Source: Mitsuaria sp. 7
GTDB taxonomy: Bacteria > Pseudomonadota > Gammaproteobacteria > Burkholderiales > Burkholderiaceae_C
NCBI RefSeq assembly: GCF_001653795.1
Contig: NZ_CP011514.1
Coordinates: 928,163 to 992,162 of the forward strand
DNA length: 64,000 bases
Direction: 5' to 3'
This document shows positions 34,451 to 43,907 of this stretch, in pieces. Position 1 is the first letter of the stretch. Each line of letters starts with the position of its first letter. The translations under genes and the position numbers were made by a program. The notes under the pieces were generated by a model. The model was not told where the DNA came from, did not search any database, and saw only the letters and a list, made by a program, of their open reading frames with translations.

Positions 34451-35436
34451 TCAGGTTCTCCGATGACGTAAGGCAGGGGACGGGGGGTGAGGACGGCGCC
34501 GGTCGCGCTGCCCAGGTGCAGGGTGCCGGACTCGAGCGCGGCCAGCTTCACCTCGGCCAGCAGCAGCGGGCGGCCTTCCTGGCGACCGAAGCCGGCGACC
34601 ATGCCCGCGGGCTGCTCCGGATCGGCGCTGTGGAAGATTTCCTGGCCGGGCGTGGCGTCGGCATCGCTGCCGTCCAGCGCGAACAGGTGGGTGCGGCGCT
34701 TGATCGTGCCGCGATACTGGCTGCGCGCGACGATCTCCTGGCCCGGATAGCAGCCCTTCTGGAAGTTCACGCCGCCCAGCAGCTCCAGGTTGAGCATCTG
34801 CGGCACGAACTGCTCGACCGTGCCCTGACGGATCCAGGCCAGGCCGGCGGTCACGTCCAGGCCCTGCCATTCCTCGGGATCGATCACGGGCAGCGCCGGC
34901 GCCGGCGCGTCGGCGGGCTGCAGCAGCAGGAAGCGGGGCGTGAGGCCGTCGTCGGGCAGGCGGGTGGCCAGCGCTTCGCGCCCGTCGGGCAGCGCGAGGC
35001 GACCGACCGACCACACGTCGCCCGGAACCGCACCGGCGCCGACGTCGGCCAGCCAGTCGCGCGCCTGCGCACCGGACAGGCCCCAGACCGCCCAGGCCGC
35101 GCTGTCGTCGCTCAGCTTGCATTTGGCGCGCAGCACGAACATCGACAGCCGCTTGACCGTCGCCGGCAGCACTTCGGCGGGCAGGGCCAGCAGCACGGAC
35201 TGGTCGTCCGGCTTGACCGCCAGCATCGTCGCGAGCAGGCGGCCCTTGGCCGAGCAGAAGCCCGCCAGCCGGGCCTGCGCGCCGGTCTGCAGGGCCAGGT
35301 CTTGCGTCAGCTGGGTGTGCAGGAACTTGGCGGCTTCCTCGCCCTGGGCGCGGATCACGCCCCAGTCGGCAAGGCGGACGGCACCCAGCGCCGAGGACGG
35401 CACGGGCGGCGGAGCATGGTGGAGGTCGTCGATCAT
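34447..35436 (-). CDS. ygfZ: Tetrahydrofolate-binding protein YgfZ, iron-sulfur cluster repair
   Basis: Folate-dependent protein that supports assembly or repair of [4Fe-4S] enzymes such as MiaB. The 329-residue protein has the GcvT-like fold and the diagnostic motif KGCYPGQEIVARSQYRG (about 224-240). It starts a three-gene operon with DUF4936 and the antiporter, and is divergent from mltG with 46 bp between the starts, so their promoters overlap. Confidence 0.94.
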   Translation of the reverse strand: MIDDLHHAPPPVPSSALGAVRLADWGVIRAQGEEAAKFLHTQLTQDLALQTGAQARLAGFCSAKGRLLATMLAVKPDDQSVLLALPAEVLPATVKRLSMFVLRAKCKLSDDSAAWAVWGLSGAQARDWLADVGAGAVPGDVWSVGRLALPDGREALATRLPDDGLTPRFLLLQPADAPAPALPVIDPEEWQGLDVTAGLAWIRQGTVEQFVPQMLNLELLGGVNFQKGCYPGQEIVARSQYRGTIKRRTHLFALDGSDADATPGQEIFHSADPEQPAGMVAGFGRQEGRPLLLAEVKLAALESGTLHLGSATGAVLTPRPLPYVIGEPE

Positions 35437-35482
35437 GGTCCGATTATCATCAGCCCCCGCATTTCACGAAGGACATCGGGTC

Positions 35483-36541
35483 TTGTCACGCGCGAAAAAC
35501 AGATCTCGCGGCACCGCGAGAAAAACGAAGAAGCAGTCGGGCCGGATCGGGCGCTGGCTGCTGTCCGCGCTGGTGGCGGCGGTGGTGCTGGTCGGCGGGG
35601 GCGCGGGTGCGCTCTGGTGGTGGCTGCAGGCGCCGCTGGTGCTGGACAAGCCGGGCATCGAACTGTCGATCGAACCGGGCACGCCGCCCCAGCAGGTCGC
35701 CCAGGCCTGGGTGGCCGCCGGCGTGCAAACGGATCCACGATTCCTGTACGCCTGGTTCCGGTATTCGGGGCAGGCGAGGAAGATCCGCGCCGGCAGCTAT
35801 GAGATCCATGCCGGCGTCACGCCACGCGAACTGCTCGACAAGATGGTGCGCGGCGACCAGGTGCTGGAGCAGCTGAGGTTGATCGAGGGCTGGAACTTCC
35901 GCCAGTTGCGCGCGGCGATCGCCGCCGCGCCGGCGCTGAAGAAGACCACCGCGGCCATGACCGACGAGCAGATCATGGCGGCGCTCGGCGCGCCCGGGCA
36001 GGCGCCCGAGGGGCGTTTCTTCCCCGACACCTACGCCTACAGCCTGGGCGTCAGCGACCTGACGGTGCTCAAGCGCGCCCATGTGCTGATGCAGAAGCGG
36101 CTGGAGAGCGCCTGGGCGGGTCGCGGCGACGGCCTGCCGCTCAAGAGCGCGGACGAGGCGCTGACCCTGGCCTCCATCGTCGAGAAGGAAACCGGCGCCG
36201 CGGCGGACCGCGGCCTGGTCGCGGCGGTGTTCGTCAACCGGCTCAAGGCCGGCATGCCGCTGCAGACCGATCCGACGGTGATCTACGGACTGGGCACCGA
36301 TTTCGACGGCAACCTGCGCAAGATCCACCTGCAGACCGACACGCCGTTCAACACCTACACCCGCGGCGGTCTGCCGCCGACGCCCATCGCGATGCCCGGC
36401 CTGGCGGCGCTTCAGGCGACGCTGCATCCGACGCCCTCCAAGGCGCTGTACTTCGTGTCGCGCGGGGACGGCACCAGCCAGTTCAGCGAGGATCTGGCCG
36501 CGCATAATCGGGCGGTCAACAAGTACCAGCGCGGCCGCTGA
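35483..36541 (+). CDS. mltG: Endolytic murein transglycosylase MltG
   Basis: Inner-membrane lytic transglycosylase that cuts nascent glycan strands and sets their length. The 352-residue protein has a basic N-terminus, one membrane helix ([20 protein letters not shown]), a LysM-like part and the YceG domain with catalytic E234 in [11 protein letters not shown], followed by [23 protein letters not shown] 35483 is chosen because GAAGGA lies nine bases upstream and it gives the normal short basic tail. The order mltG-tmk-holB-tatD is the same as in E. coli. Confidence 0.94.
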   Translation: MSRAKNRSRGTARKTKKQSGRIGRWLLSALVAAVVLVGGGAGALWWWLQAPLVLDKPGIELSIEPGTPPQQVAQAWVAAGVQTDPRFLYAWFRYSGQARKIRAGSYEIHAGVTPRELLDKMVRGDQVLEQLRLIEGWNFRQLRAAIAAAPALKKTTAAMTDEQIMAALGAPGQAPEGRFFPDTYAYSLGVSDLTVLKRAHVLMQKRLESAWAGRGDGLPLKSADEALTLASIVEKETGAAADRGLVAAVFVNRLKAGMPLQTDPTVIYGLGTDFDGNLRKIHLQTDTPFNTYTRGGLPPTPIAMPGLAALQATLHPTPSKALYFVSRGDGTSQFSEDLAAHNRAVNKYQRGR

Positions 36542-36620
36542 AGCGCCCGCGCTTTGCTTTTTCCGCAGTTCCTTCGCTGTTTTCCATCCGGGTTCCCAGA
36601 GAGCCGAGAGAGCACCACGC

Positions 36621-37232
36621 GTGAGCGGTCGATTCATCACCTTCGAAGGCATCGACGGGGCGGGCAAGTCCACCCACATCGAGTCCGTCGCCCAACACCT
36701 GCGCCAGCGCGGCGCCGAACTGGTCCAGACCCGCGAGCCCGGCGGCACGCCGCTGGCCGAGTCGCTGCGCGGTCTGTTCCTGCATCAGGACATGGACGGG
36801 CTGACCGAGGCGCTGCTGGTTTTCGCCGCGCGCCGCGATCATGTGCAGCGCGTCATCGCCCCGTCGCTGGCGCTGGGCCAGACGGTGCTGTGCGACCGCT
36901 TCACCGACGCGAGTTTCGCCTACCAGGGCGGCGGGCGCGGCATGGACGTGCAGGTGCTGGCCACGCTGGAGCAGTGGGTGCAGCAGGGCCGTCAGCCGGA
37001 CCTGACCTTCTGGTTCGACGTGGACCCCGCCGTGGCCGCGCAGCGCCGGGCGCAGGCCCGCGACGCGGATCGGCTGGAGCAGCTCGACCTCGATTTCTTC
37101 GCCCGCGTGCGGGCCGGGTATCAGCGCCGGGCCGAGGCGTCCCGGGGCCGCATCGTCCGCATCGATGCTGGCGACACGATTGAAGGCGTCGCTCGACAGA
37201 TCCGCGCCGAACTGGAGCGTCGCGGATGGTGA
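36621..37232 (+). CDS. tmk: Thymidylate kinase
   Basis: Phosphorylates dTMP to dTDP for DNA synthesis. The 203-residue protein has the P-loop [10 protein letters not shown] (residues 8-17), [10 protein letters not shown], the DR motif [13 protein letters not shown] and a LID segment with Arg residues ([11 protein letters not shown]). Starts at GTG; its last bases overlap holB by 7 bp. Confidence 0.96.
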   Translation: MSGRFITFEGIDGAGKSTHIESVAQHLRQRGAELVQTREPGGTPLAESLRGLFLHQDMDGLTEALLVFAARRDHVQRVIAPSLALGQTVLCDRFTDASFAYQGGGRGMDVQVLATLEQWVQQGRQPDLTFWFDVDPAVAAQRRAQARDADRLEQLDLDFFARVRAGYQRRAEASRGRIVRIDAGDTIEGVARQIRAELERRGW

Positions 37233-38299
37233 CCGATTCGTCCTTGAGCGCCCAGGGGGCCGACGGCGCCGCCGCGCTGGCCGAAGGCGGCCGGTTGCCG
37301 CTGCCCTGGCTGGCGGAGCCGCTGCATCAGGCGCTCACGCAAGGCCGCAGCCATGCGCTGCTGCTGCAGGGGCCGGCGGGTGTCGGCCAGTTCGATCTGG
37401 CGCTGCTGCTGGCGCAGGCCTGGCTCTGCGAGGCGCGCACGGCCACCGACCAGCCCGGCTGCGGCCGCTGCGCGAGCTGCCACCTGCTGCGCTCGCGCTC
37501 GCATCCGGACTTCCAGGTGCTGCTGCCCGAAGCGCTGCGCGAGCCGCTGGGTTTCGGCGCGATGGACGCGGACGGGGAGGGGACCTCCACGGCCAAGGCC
37601 AGCAAGACCAAGCCCAGCCGCGAGATCAAGATCGAATCGGTCCGCCAGATGCTGTCCTTCGCGCAGATCAGCGCGGCCCGCGGCAAGGCCAAGGTGGTGG
37701 TGGTGTATCCCGCCGAGGCGCTGAACACCATCGCCGCCAATGCGCTGCTGAAGACGCTGGAGGAACCGGCCGGGCTGCTGCGTTTCGTCCTGGCGAGCGC
37801 CGCGCCGCAGCAGCTGCTGCCGACGATCCGCAGCCGCTGCCAGCCGCTGCAGATGGCGTTGCCCGGGCGCGAGGCCGCGCTGGCCTGGCTGACCGGGCAG
37901 GGCGTGGACCAGCCCGGCGTGCTGCTGGACGCCACCGGCGGCCGGCCGCAGGAGGCGCTGCAGTGGAGCGAGGAGGGCATCGCCGCCCGGACCTGGCTGG
38001 AACTGCCGCGCCGCATCGCCAAGGGCGAAGCCGTGGCGCTGACCGACTGGCCGGTGCCGCGCGCGATCGCCGCGATGCAGCGCCTGGTGCACGACCTGAT
38101 GCGCATCGCCCACGGCGCCGGGCCGGCCTACTTCCCGCGCGACGCGCTGCCCAAGCTGCCGGCGGTGCGCGCCGCGCTGGACCAGTGGGCCAGGACGCTG
38201 CAGCAGGCGGCGCGGCACGCGGACCACCCGCTCAACGCCGGGCTGCTGATGGAGTCGCTGGTGGCCCAGGGGCAACAGGCGATGCGTCCGGCGCGCTGA
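37226..38299 (+). CDS. holB: DNA polymerase III subunit delta'
   Basis: Clamp-loader subunit that helps open the beta clamp. The 357-residue protein has a degenerate P-loop GPAGVGQ (Lys replaced, as is normal for delta', which does not hydrolyse ATP), the zinc-binding cysteines C...CGRCASC (about 70-90) and [18 protein letters not shown] with the SRC sensor region [10 protein letters not shown] Lys/Ser/Thr insert (about 120-130) is lineage-specific. Overlaps tmk by 7 bp. Confidence 0.95.
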   Translation: MVTDSSLSAQGADGAAALAEGGRLPLPWLAEPLHQALTQGRSHALLLQGPAGVGQFDLALLLAQAWLCEARTATDQPGCGRCASCHLLRSRSHPDFQVLLPEALREPLGFGAMDADGEGTSTAKASKTKPSREIKIESVRQMLSFAQISAARGKAKVVVVYPAEALNTIAANALLKTLEEPAGLLRFVLASAAPQQLLPTIRSRCQPLQMALPGREAALAWLTGQGVDQPGVLLDATGGRPQEALQWSEEGIAARTWLELPRRIAKGEAVALTDWPVPRAIAAMQRLVHDLMRIAHGAGPAYFPRDALPKLPAVRAALDQWARTLQQAARHADHPLNAGLLMESLVAQGQQAMRPAR

Positions 38300-38351
38300 T
38301 CGACGCGGTAACCAAGTCTGACGCCGCGGCGCCGCGAGTAGACTTGGTCCC

Positions 38352-38765
38352 ATGAGCGAACTCAGCCTGAAACCCATGAGCACCACGCCGCCCGCGTCCG
38401 CCCCCGTCCCGGCTCCCGCCGGCGGTGCCCGACCCAGCGTGATCCAGCTGGTGTTCAAGGAGAAGGGCGCGCTCTATGCGGCCTACATCCCGATCTTCTC
38501 GGAAGGCGGCGTCTTCGTGCCGACCACGCGCGACTACAAGCTGGGCGAGGACATCTACCTGCTGATGACGCTGCCCGAGGATCCCAACCGCTATCCGGTC
38601 GCCGGCAAGGTCGCCTGGCTGACGCCGGCCAACGCGTCGGGCGGTCGCACCCAGGGCGTCGGCGTGCGTTTCCCAGGCGACGAGAAGACCCGGGTGATCC
38701 GCGCCAAGATCGAGGAACTGCTGGGGACGGCGATCTCCTCGGCCAAGCCCACGCAGACGATCTAG
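38352..38765 (+). CDS. pilZ: PilZ-domain protein (type IV pilus-associated type)
   Basis: Small cytosolic PilZ-domain protein needed for type IV pilus biogenesis in relatives. The 137-residue protein has a Pro/Ala-rich N-terminal tail, then SVIQLVFKEKGALYAAYIPIF, GGVFVPTTRDYKLGEDIYLLM and GVGVRFPGDEK. It lacks the RxxxR and DxSxxG c-di-GMP-binding residues of canonical PilZ, as does the PilZ founder protein. Located between holB and tatD, 3 bp before tatD. Confidence 0.9.
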   Translation: MSELSLKPMSTTPPASAPVPAPAGGARPSVIQLVFKEKGALYAAYIPIFSEGGVFVPTTRDYKLGEDIYLLMTLPEDPNRYPVAGKVAWLTPANASGGRTQGVGVRFPGDEKTRVIRAKIEELLGTAISSAKPTQTI

Positions 38766-38768
38766 ACG

Positions 38769-39554
38769 GTGTACATCGATTCCCACTGCCATCTGAGCTT
38801 TCCCGAGCTCAAGTCCCAGCTTCCGGACCTGCTCGCCGCGATGGACGCGGCCCTGGTGACGCAGGCCGTCTGCATCTGCACGACGATGGAAGAGTTCCCC
38901 GAGGTCCGCGCCATCGCCGACGCGCATCGGCAGCTGTTCGCGACCGTCGGCGTCCATCCGGACAGCGACGAGGTGCATGAACCCAGCGTCGACGAACTGG
39001 TCGAGGGCGCCGCGCATCCGAAGGTCGTCGCCATCGGCGAGACGGGGCTGGACTACTACCGCCTCAACGGCCGGACCATCGAGGAGATGGAATGGCAGCG
39101 CGAGCGCTTCCGCAACCACATCCGGGCCGCGAAGCGGACGGCCAAGCCGCTGGTGATCCACACCCGCTCGGCGGCCGAGGACACGCTGCGGCTGATGCGC
39201 GAAGAGGACGCGGGCCAGCCCGGCGGCGTCGTGCACTGCTTCACCGAGACCATGGAGGTCGCGAAGGCCTCGCTGGACCTGGGCTTCCACATCTCGTTCT
39301 CCGGGATCGTGACCTTCAAGAACGCGGCGGACCTGCGGGAGGTCGCGAAGATGGTGCCCGCCGACCGTATCCTGATCGAGACCGACAGCCCCTATCTGGC
39401 GCCCGTCCCGTACCGCGGCAAGATGAACCAGCCGGCCTACGTGCCGCATGTGGCCAAGCTGATCGCCGAGGTCCGCGGCGTGCCCGTGGAAACGCTGGCG
39501 GCGCAGTGCACGCAGAACACGCGACGCCTGTTCCAACTGCCGGAGGCTGCCTGA
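38769..39554 (+). CDS. TatD-family metal-dependent deoxyribonuclease
   Basis: TIM-barrel metal hydrolase of the TatD/YcfH family with 3'-5' exonuclease activity. The 261-residue protein shows metal ligands in YIDSHCHLSF, GETGLDYY, VIHTRSA, VVHCFTETM and IETDSPYLAPVPYRGK. GTG start right after pilZ. Its stop overlaps the ankyrin gene start (TGATG). Confidence 0.93.
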   Translation: MYIDSHCHLSFPELKSQLPDLLAAMDAALVTQAVCICTTMEEFPEVRAIADAHRQLFATVGVHPDSDEVHEPSVDELVEGAAHPKVVAIGETGLDYYRLNGRTIEEMEWQRERFRNHIRAAKRTAKPLVIHTRSAAEDTLRLMREEDAGQPGGVVHCFTETMEVAKASLDLGFHISFSGIVTFKNAADLREVAKMVPADRILIETDSPYLAPVPYRGKMNQPAYVPHVAKLIAEVRGVPVETLAAQCTQNTRRLFQLPEAA

Positions 39555-40330
39555 TGGTGACCCGACTGCGGGGGAAGGCGCGGAGCGCCCGGATGGCCTT
39601 CGCCGCGGGCACTGCGCTCATCGGCCTGATGCTGGTGGCGACGGCCGGGGCGCCGGTCCTGGCGCAAGGGCGTTCCGGATCGCCGGGGCCGACGGCGCCG
39701 ACAGCGCCGACCCCGTCCTCGGACACCTCGGCGCCGCCTGAGTTGCACGTCGCCGCGCGCAACGACCACGCCGCCACGGTGATGAAGCTGCTGCTGGAGG
39801 GCGTCGATCCCAACGTCCGCGACAAGCAGGGCAACACCGCGCTGCACGTGGCGATCCGCGAGGAGTCCGGCAAGGCCTTCGAGACCCTGCTGAAGAGCCC
39901 CGGCACCGACGTCAGCGCGATCAACCAGGCCGGCGAGACGCCGCTGATGCTGGCGGCGCTCAAGGGCCAGCTGGACTGGGCCAGGGAACTGGTGAAGCGC
40001 GGTGCGCTGGTGAACGAGCCGGGCTGGTCGGCGCTGCATTACGCGGCCGCCGGACCGAACGAGCACCTGGTGCGCTGGCTGGTGGAGCAGGGCGCCGAGA
40101 TCGACGCCCGCTCCGACAACGGGACGACCCCGCTGATGATGGCGGCCGGCTACGGCGGCCTCAGCGGCGCCGAGGTGCTGATCGCCGCCGGCGCGGACGC
40201 CGCGCTGCGCAACGACCATCAGATGACGGCGGCCGACTTCGCCCGCCGCGCCGGCCAGGACGAGATGGCCGAGAAGCTCGACAAGCTGGCCAAGTCGAGG
40301 CCTTTGTCACGCCCGCGTACGTCGCCGTGA
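39554..40330 (+). CDS. Exported ankyrin-repeat protein
   Basis: Ankyrin-repeat protein of 258 residues with a signal peptide (AFAAGTALIGLMLVATAGAPVLAQ), so probably periplasmic. About five ankyrin repeats run from residue 60, for example GNTALHVAIREESGKAF, GETPLMLAALKGQLDWA, GWSALHYAAAGPNEHLV and GTTPLMMAAGYGG. It is coupled to tatD (TGATG). Binding partner unknown. Confidence 0.88.
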   Translation: MVTRLRGKARSARMAFAAGTALIGLMLVATAGAPVLAQGRSGSPGPTAPTAPTPSSDTSAPPELHVAARNDHAATVMKLLLEGVDPNVRDKQGNTALHVAIREESGKAFETLLKSPGTDVSAINQAGETPLMLAALKGQLDWARELVKRGALVNEPGWSALHYAAAGPNEHLVRWLVEQGAEIDARSDNGTTPLMMAAGYGGLSGAEVLIAAGADAALRNDHQMTAADFARRAGQDEMAEKLDKLAKSRPLSRPRTSP

Positions 40331-40398
40331 GGTCGTCGTGAGGCGCCTGCTGGCAACCCCCTAGGAATCCGTCTGACAAGCGGTTTGGTCCGCCGCCC

Positions 40399-40430
40399 AC
40401 TGTCGGCGGACCGGGTCGGTCCCTACAGTT
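40399..40430 (+). promoter_or_regulatory. Candidate promoter, CACTGTCGGCGG...GGTCCCTACAGTT
   Basis: The element CCCTACAGTT (40421-40430) with an upstream CACTGTCGGCGG (40399-40410) recurs before other small genes up to 46.8 kb. CTACAGT resembles the -10 of RpoS-type promoters (CTACACT). It lies 86 bp before the small gene at 40516. Confidence 0.4.
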
Positions 40431-40515
40431 CATTCCATGCCGACACGGTGTCGGTCCCGCCCTCAGGCCCTCGCCGACGGGCTACGGAATCGACTGAATC
40501 CCCCTGGAGACCGCC

Positions 40516-40785
40516 ATGCAGACCACGACCCAAGAGTTCTTCGCCGCCAACCCGTTCGCGATGCTGCTGGACCCCGAGCGTGTCGTCCACGAAGTGGCCA
40601 CCTCCGAGCGCCTGGCCCGCCTGCGCAGCCGCATCTACCGCCCGCTCGACAAGCCGCTGATCGCGCACGTCGGCGCCGCCGACCAGGCCGCCTTCGATGA
40701 CGAAGTCGATGCCACCGAACTGACCGAAGCCGACCTGCTGCCGCTGGACGACGAGCCGTCCGACGGCATCCCGCTGAGCGCCTGA
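40516..40785 (+). CDS. Small acidic protein, unknown function
   Basis: Not recognised. The 89-residue protein begins MQTTTQEFFAANPFAMLLDP, has a basic central part with ERLARLRSRIYRPLDKP and a very acidic C-terminus (about 16 Asp/Glu in the last 36 residues). No signal peptide or membrane segment. GGAGA precedes the ATG by seven bases. It lies alone between stress-type promoter motifs and may belong to their regulon. Confidence 0.7.
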   Translation: MQTTTQEFFAANPFAMLLDPERVVHEVATSERLARLRSRIYRPLDKPLIAHVGAADQAAFDDEVDATELTEADLLPLDDEPSDGIPLSA

Positions 40786-40974
40786 TCCCTGCCGGGGCAA
40801 GGGTTCCGCTGTCCCGCGCAAGGCCGATCCGGGTTGGCCCACGGTTTGTCAGTCCAGTCTGACTTCCGCTTCCGACAGCCGACTACACCTGCCGCCCCGC
40901 AATCTCCCTAGCATGACGCTCAGCAAGGTCGTTTTATCGTGTGACCAAGCCCCACAGCCGTCCTGGAGACTGTC

Positions 40975-41655
40975 ATGCGCCGCCCCCGAGTCCTCACCGT
41001 TCACGCCGCCGACGCCTCGCGTTTCTTGAGCGTCTCCAGCGTCTCCGTCGGGAGCCGCTCGCGGCTGATGATCGCCGTCAGCCTGCCGATCCTGGCGATC
41101 GGCGTCCTGCTGACGCTGGGCGGCTGCGCGTCGATGGACGGCCAATCGGGCACTTCGGCGCCCGGCACCACGACCGGCGCCGCGCCGGGTACGGCGCCTT
41201 CCGTCCTCGGCGGCAATCTCTGGTCGCCCCGCATGGAGGAGCGCCGCCAGGCCCTGACCCAGACGGGGGCCGGTGCAGGCATCAGTGTTGCCCGCACACC
41301 GGACAACCAGCTCAAGCTGAGCGTTCCCGCCGATGCGTCCTTCGACATCGGCCGTTCCGAACTCAAGCCGGCGATGCGCCCGGTGCTCGATGAGGTCAGC
41401 CGCAACCTGGACGACGCCGTCCGCGTGACCATCGTCGGCCATACGGACAGTTCCGCGGGCGATGCGGTCAACGGCCCGTTGTCGCTGGATCGCGCCGAGG
41501 CGGTGCGTGAATACCTGGTCCATCACGGCGTCCGGCGGGGCCGGCTTCTGGTGGAGGGCCGAGGCGGTCGACAGCCCGTGGCCAGCAATGCCACTGAGGC
41601 CGGGCGGGCCGCCAATCGTCGGATCGAGATTTTCCTGTCGCAACCCGCGTCCTAA
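40975..41655 (+). CDS. OmpA-family lipoprotein
   Basis: Outer-membrane-associated lipoprotein that would bind peptidoglycan. The 226-residue protein has an unusually long N-terminal part before its lipobox LGGC (Cys about 51), a Gly/Thr-rich linker, and a C-terminal OmpA domain (about 115-222) with FDIGRSELKPAM, VTIVGHTDSSAGD, LSLDRAEAVREYL and NRRIEIFL. The long leader suggests translation may really start later, for example at MIAVSLPIL, but GGAGA precedes the chosen ATG. Confidence 0.85.
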   Translation: MRRPRVLTVHAADASRFLSVSSVSVGSRSRLMIAVSLPILAIGVLLTLGGCASMDGQSGTSAPGTTTGAAPGTAPSVLGGNLWSPRMEERRQALTQTGAGAGISVARTPDNQLKLSVPADASFDIGRSELKPAMRPVLDEVSRNLDDAVRVTIVGHTDSSAGDAVNGPLSLDRAEAVREYLVHHGVRRGRLLVEGRGGRQPVASNATEAGRAANRRIEIFLSQPAS

Positions 41656-41682
41656 GTCGTATCCAAGCACGGGAGTTGAGTC

Positions 41683-42390
41683 ATGAACGCCTTCTGCCCC
41701 CGCAACCTCCTCCGCGCCGCGCTGATGCCGGCGACGCTGTCCCTGGCCTCGTTCGTCCAGGCGGCGCCTGCCGTCGACGCGACGCCGAGTTCGCTCGATG
41801 ATCGCGTCGAGCTCTCCGGCCACAACCTGTCCGAACGGGCGCGTCAGCAGCCCTTGCGCGAAGGCGCGTCCGGCTCCCGCTACACGGTGACGCAGAGCGC
41901 CGCCGAACCTCTGGCCACCGCCAACCAGTCCGCGGGCGCCGCCGGCTGGTACGGGCGGGCACCGCAGGCCACGCAGACGATGCTGTGGGCCAGGCCGGCG
42001 TCCGGCAGCGGGCTACGGGTGGGGGTGGGCGTCGAGCAGCGGGGCGCTGCGTTCGGTGGCGGGCTGTACGCGACGCCTTACCAGAACCTTCGCCCCGGCG
42101 CGGCCGGCGATGCTGGTGTCCTGGTGGGGCTGGCGGTGCCGACCGGACCGCGATCCCATGCCTTCGTCCAGACGCCGCTGCTCGACGCCCAGCGCGCGCA
42201 GATCGATGACCTCAACGTCCCGGGCCTCAACAACCGCGAGCGCCAGGTGCGCGTCGGTCTGGCCTTCAACAGCCGCAAGGCCTACGCGGACCTGCGCAAG
42301 GGGTTCAAGATGGAACTCAGCGGGCAGTCCTCGCTGACCTTCCGCCCGCGGGGCGGGCGCGTCGGTGTGACCTTCCAGAAGATCTGGTGA
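41683..42390 (+). CDS. Exported protein of unknown function, possible outer-membrane barrel
   Basis: Not recognised. The 235-residue protein has a signal peptide (ALMPATLSLASFVQA, cleavage near AAP). The second half shows alternating strands such as GLRVGVGVEQRGAAFGG and QVRVGLAFNSRK, and the last residue is an aromatic Trp after SLTFRPRGGRVGVTFQKIW, typical of outer-membrane proteins, although the length allows only a small barrel. It follows the OmpA-like gene by 27 bp and may be co-transcribed. A terminator follows. Confidence 0.7.
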   Translation: MNAFCPRNLLRAALMPATLSLASFVQAAPAVDATPSSLDDRVELSGHNLSERARQQPLREGASGSRYTVTQSAAEPLATANQSAGAAGWYGRAPQATQTMLWARPASGSGLRVGVGVEQRGAAFGGGLYATPYQNLRPGAAGDAGVLVGLAVPTGPRSHAFVQTPLLDAQRAQIDDLNVPGLNNRERQVRVGLAFNSRKAYADLRKGFKMELSGQSSLTFRPRGGRVGVTFQKIW

Positions 42391-42716
42391 GACGACGGCT
42401 TGACGGCCTTCGAGCGCCTTCTCCATCCTTCCTCCACCCCTCCACGAAAGCCGGCGTCAGCCGGCTTTTCCGTTGGTGACTCACCGCTGTTTCGTCGAGG
42501 GCCCGTGTCGGTGCCAGTCCTTGATATCCCGCTGGCCAGTGGCCTTCCCGACCGGTGCGCGTGGCGTCGAGCGCCGGCAGGTCCCTGGTAGGTCCTCTCC
42601 TACAGCGCATCGGTTGCGGCTCCGACGCGCGCTCGCGGTGCGGGACTGCCCCTGGCGGACGGTCCAGTCCCTAAAGTTCACTTCATCGCGGCACGGTGCC
42701 GCGCAGGAGAACCGAG
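42391..42716 (+). promoter_or_regulatory. Non-coding gap with terminator and stress-type promoter motifs
   Basis: Holds a terminator (42447-42470: AAAGCCGGC and GCCGGCTTTT with a four-base loop) for the gene before, then TCTCCTACAG at 42596-42605 and AGTCCCTAAAGTTCA at 42666-42680. The second lies about 40 bp before DUF1328 with AGGAGA at 42705, so it is well placed as its promoter. No gene seen in this 326-bp stretch. Confidence 0.6.
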
Positions 42717-42878
42717 ATGCTGCACTACGCCGTCGTCTTTTTCGTCATTGCCTTGATCGCCGCGCTGTTCGGCTTCGGCGGTATCGCCGCCGGCGCCGCG
42801 AGCATCGCGAAGATCCTTTTCTTCGTCTTCGTGATCATGGCCGTCGTCACCTTCGTGATGAGCCTGCTGCGAAAGTGA
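42717..42878 (+). CDS. DUF1328 small membrane protein (YtjA-like)
   Basis: Membrane peptide of 53 residues with two hydrophobic helices, [21 protein letters not shown] and [19 protein letters not shown] (each spanning the membrane), ending in LRK. This is the complete DUF1328 domain; relatives are induced under stress. AGGAGA lies six bases upstream of the ATG. A recurring CCTAAAGT element precedes it. Confidence 0.88.
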   Translation: MLHYAVVFFVIALIAALFGFGGIAAGAASIAKILFFVFVIMAVVTFVMSLLRK

Positions 42879-42940
42879 CGTCGCCGGACCTGTCCGTCGG
42901 CCGAGTCACTGCCTCCCCCTACAAGAACCAAAGGATGACC

Positions 42941-43489
42941 ATGAACAAGCACGCCACCACCGCCCTGATCGCCGCTGCCCTGAGCCTGTGCGCCGGCATG
43001 GCGAACGCCGCCAACTTCTCGAAGTCGGTCTACGACGGCGCGAAGGACGACATCAAGAAGACCTACAAGGTCGACAAGGATGCCTGCGACCAGCTGTCCG
43101 GCAACGCCAAGGACATCTGCGTCAAGGAAGCCAAGGGCCGCGAGGACGTGGCGATGGCGCAGCTGGAATACAACTACAGCGGCAACGCCAAGGACGAGGC
43201 CAAGCTGATCGAGACCCGCTATGAAGCGCGCTACGACGTGGCCAAGGAACGCTGCGACGACCGCTCGGGTGAAGCGAAGGACGTGTGCCAGCGCGAGGCC
43301 AAGACGTCCTACGAGAAGGCCAAGGCTGAACTGAAGATGAACAAGAAGGTGGCCGCCGCCGTCGATGACGCGGAGGAAACCCGCGTGAAGGCCGACTACA
43401 AGCTGGCCGCCGAGAAGTGCAACACGCTGTCCGGCGATGCCAAGGACGTGTGCGTGAACTCGGCCAAGGCGCGCTACGCCCAACGCTGA
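42941..43489 (+). CDS. Exported helical protein with three Cys-pair repeats
   Basis: Periplasmic protein of 182 residues, no named family. Signal peptide TALIALLALSLCAGMANA-type (about 1-23). The mature part is Lys/Asp/Ala-rich and helical with three copies of C-x(3)-L/R-S-G-x-A-K-D-x-C: CDQLSGNAKDIC, CDDRSGEAKDVC and CNTLSGDAKDVC, each followed by xxAK or EAK. Six cysteines in three CX10C pairs may form intra-repeat disulfides. AAGGA lies just before the start. Similar proteins occur in other Burkholderiales; role unknown, perhaps envelope stress. Confidence 0.78.
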   Translation: MNKHATTALIAAALSLCAGMANAANFSKSVYDGAKDDIKKTYKVDKDACDQLSGNAKDICVKEAKGREDVAMAQLEYNYSGNAKDEAKLIETRYEARYDVAKERCDDRSGEAKDVCQREAKTSYEKAKAELKMNKKVAAAVDDAEETRVKADYKLAAEKCNTLSGDAKDVCVNSAKARYAQR

Positions 43490-43618
43490 TCGAACGGAAA
43501 CGGTTCAACCCCGGCGGGGGGCGCTGTCGACCCAGGTCGTCAGCGTCTGACGTTGCACCGGCGGATCCAGGCCAACAACTCGAACAATGCCTGGATCCCC
43601 CTGTCGACACCCACAACA

Positions 43619-43642
43619 AACGGCGCCCCGCGGGGCGCCGTT
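43619..43642. terminator. Perfect 24-bp palindrome, bidirectional terminator
   Basis: AACGGCGCCCCG is exactly mirrored by CGGGGCGCCGTT. Little U-run, but it separates the Cys-repeat gene from the convergent small operon. Confidence 0.6.
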
Positions 43643-43679
43643 CCATGCTCAGCCCGGAATGGCGCGGGCGACTTGCCGC

Positions 43680-43907
43680 CTACTGTCGTCTGGCCGTCGA
43701 CGACGGCGCGGTAGCAGACGTACTGGTGGACGACGGAGTGGATGTCACGTCGCTCCACGCCGCCGCATCCTCCGATGAGTGGTGTGTGGCGGAGAAGACG
43801 GGCGCCCCCAGGATCAGCGCGCCGGTGAGCGCGGCGACGATCACACCCAGCGCGAGACTCGCGTAATGACCGATGCCGCGCCTGTACGTCGGGATTTCAT
43901 TGGCCAT
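43680..43907 (-). CDS. Small single-pass membrane protein
   Basis: Not recognised. 75 residues: a short N-terminus (MANEIPTYRRGIGHYA), one membrane helix (LALGVIVAALTGALILGAPVF) and a Ser/Thr-rich tail. Its ATG lies inside the end of the small lipoprotein gene (11-bp overlap), so the two form an operon. Confidence 0.55.
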   Translation of the reverse strand: MANEIPTYRRGIGHYASLALGVIVAALTGALILGAPVFSATHHSSEDAAAWSDVTSTPSSTSTSATAPSSTARRQ

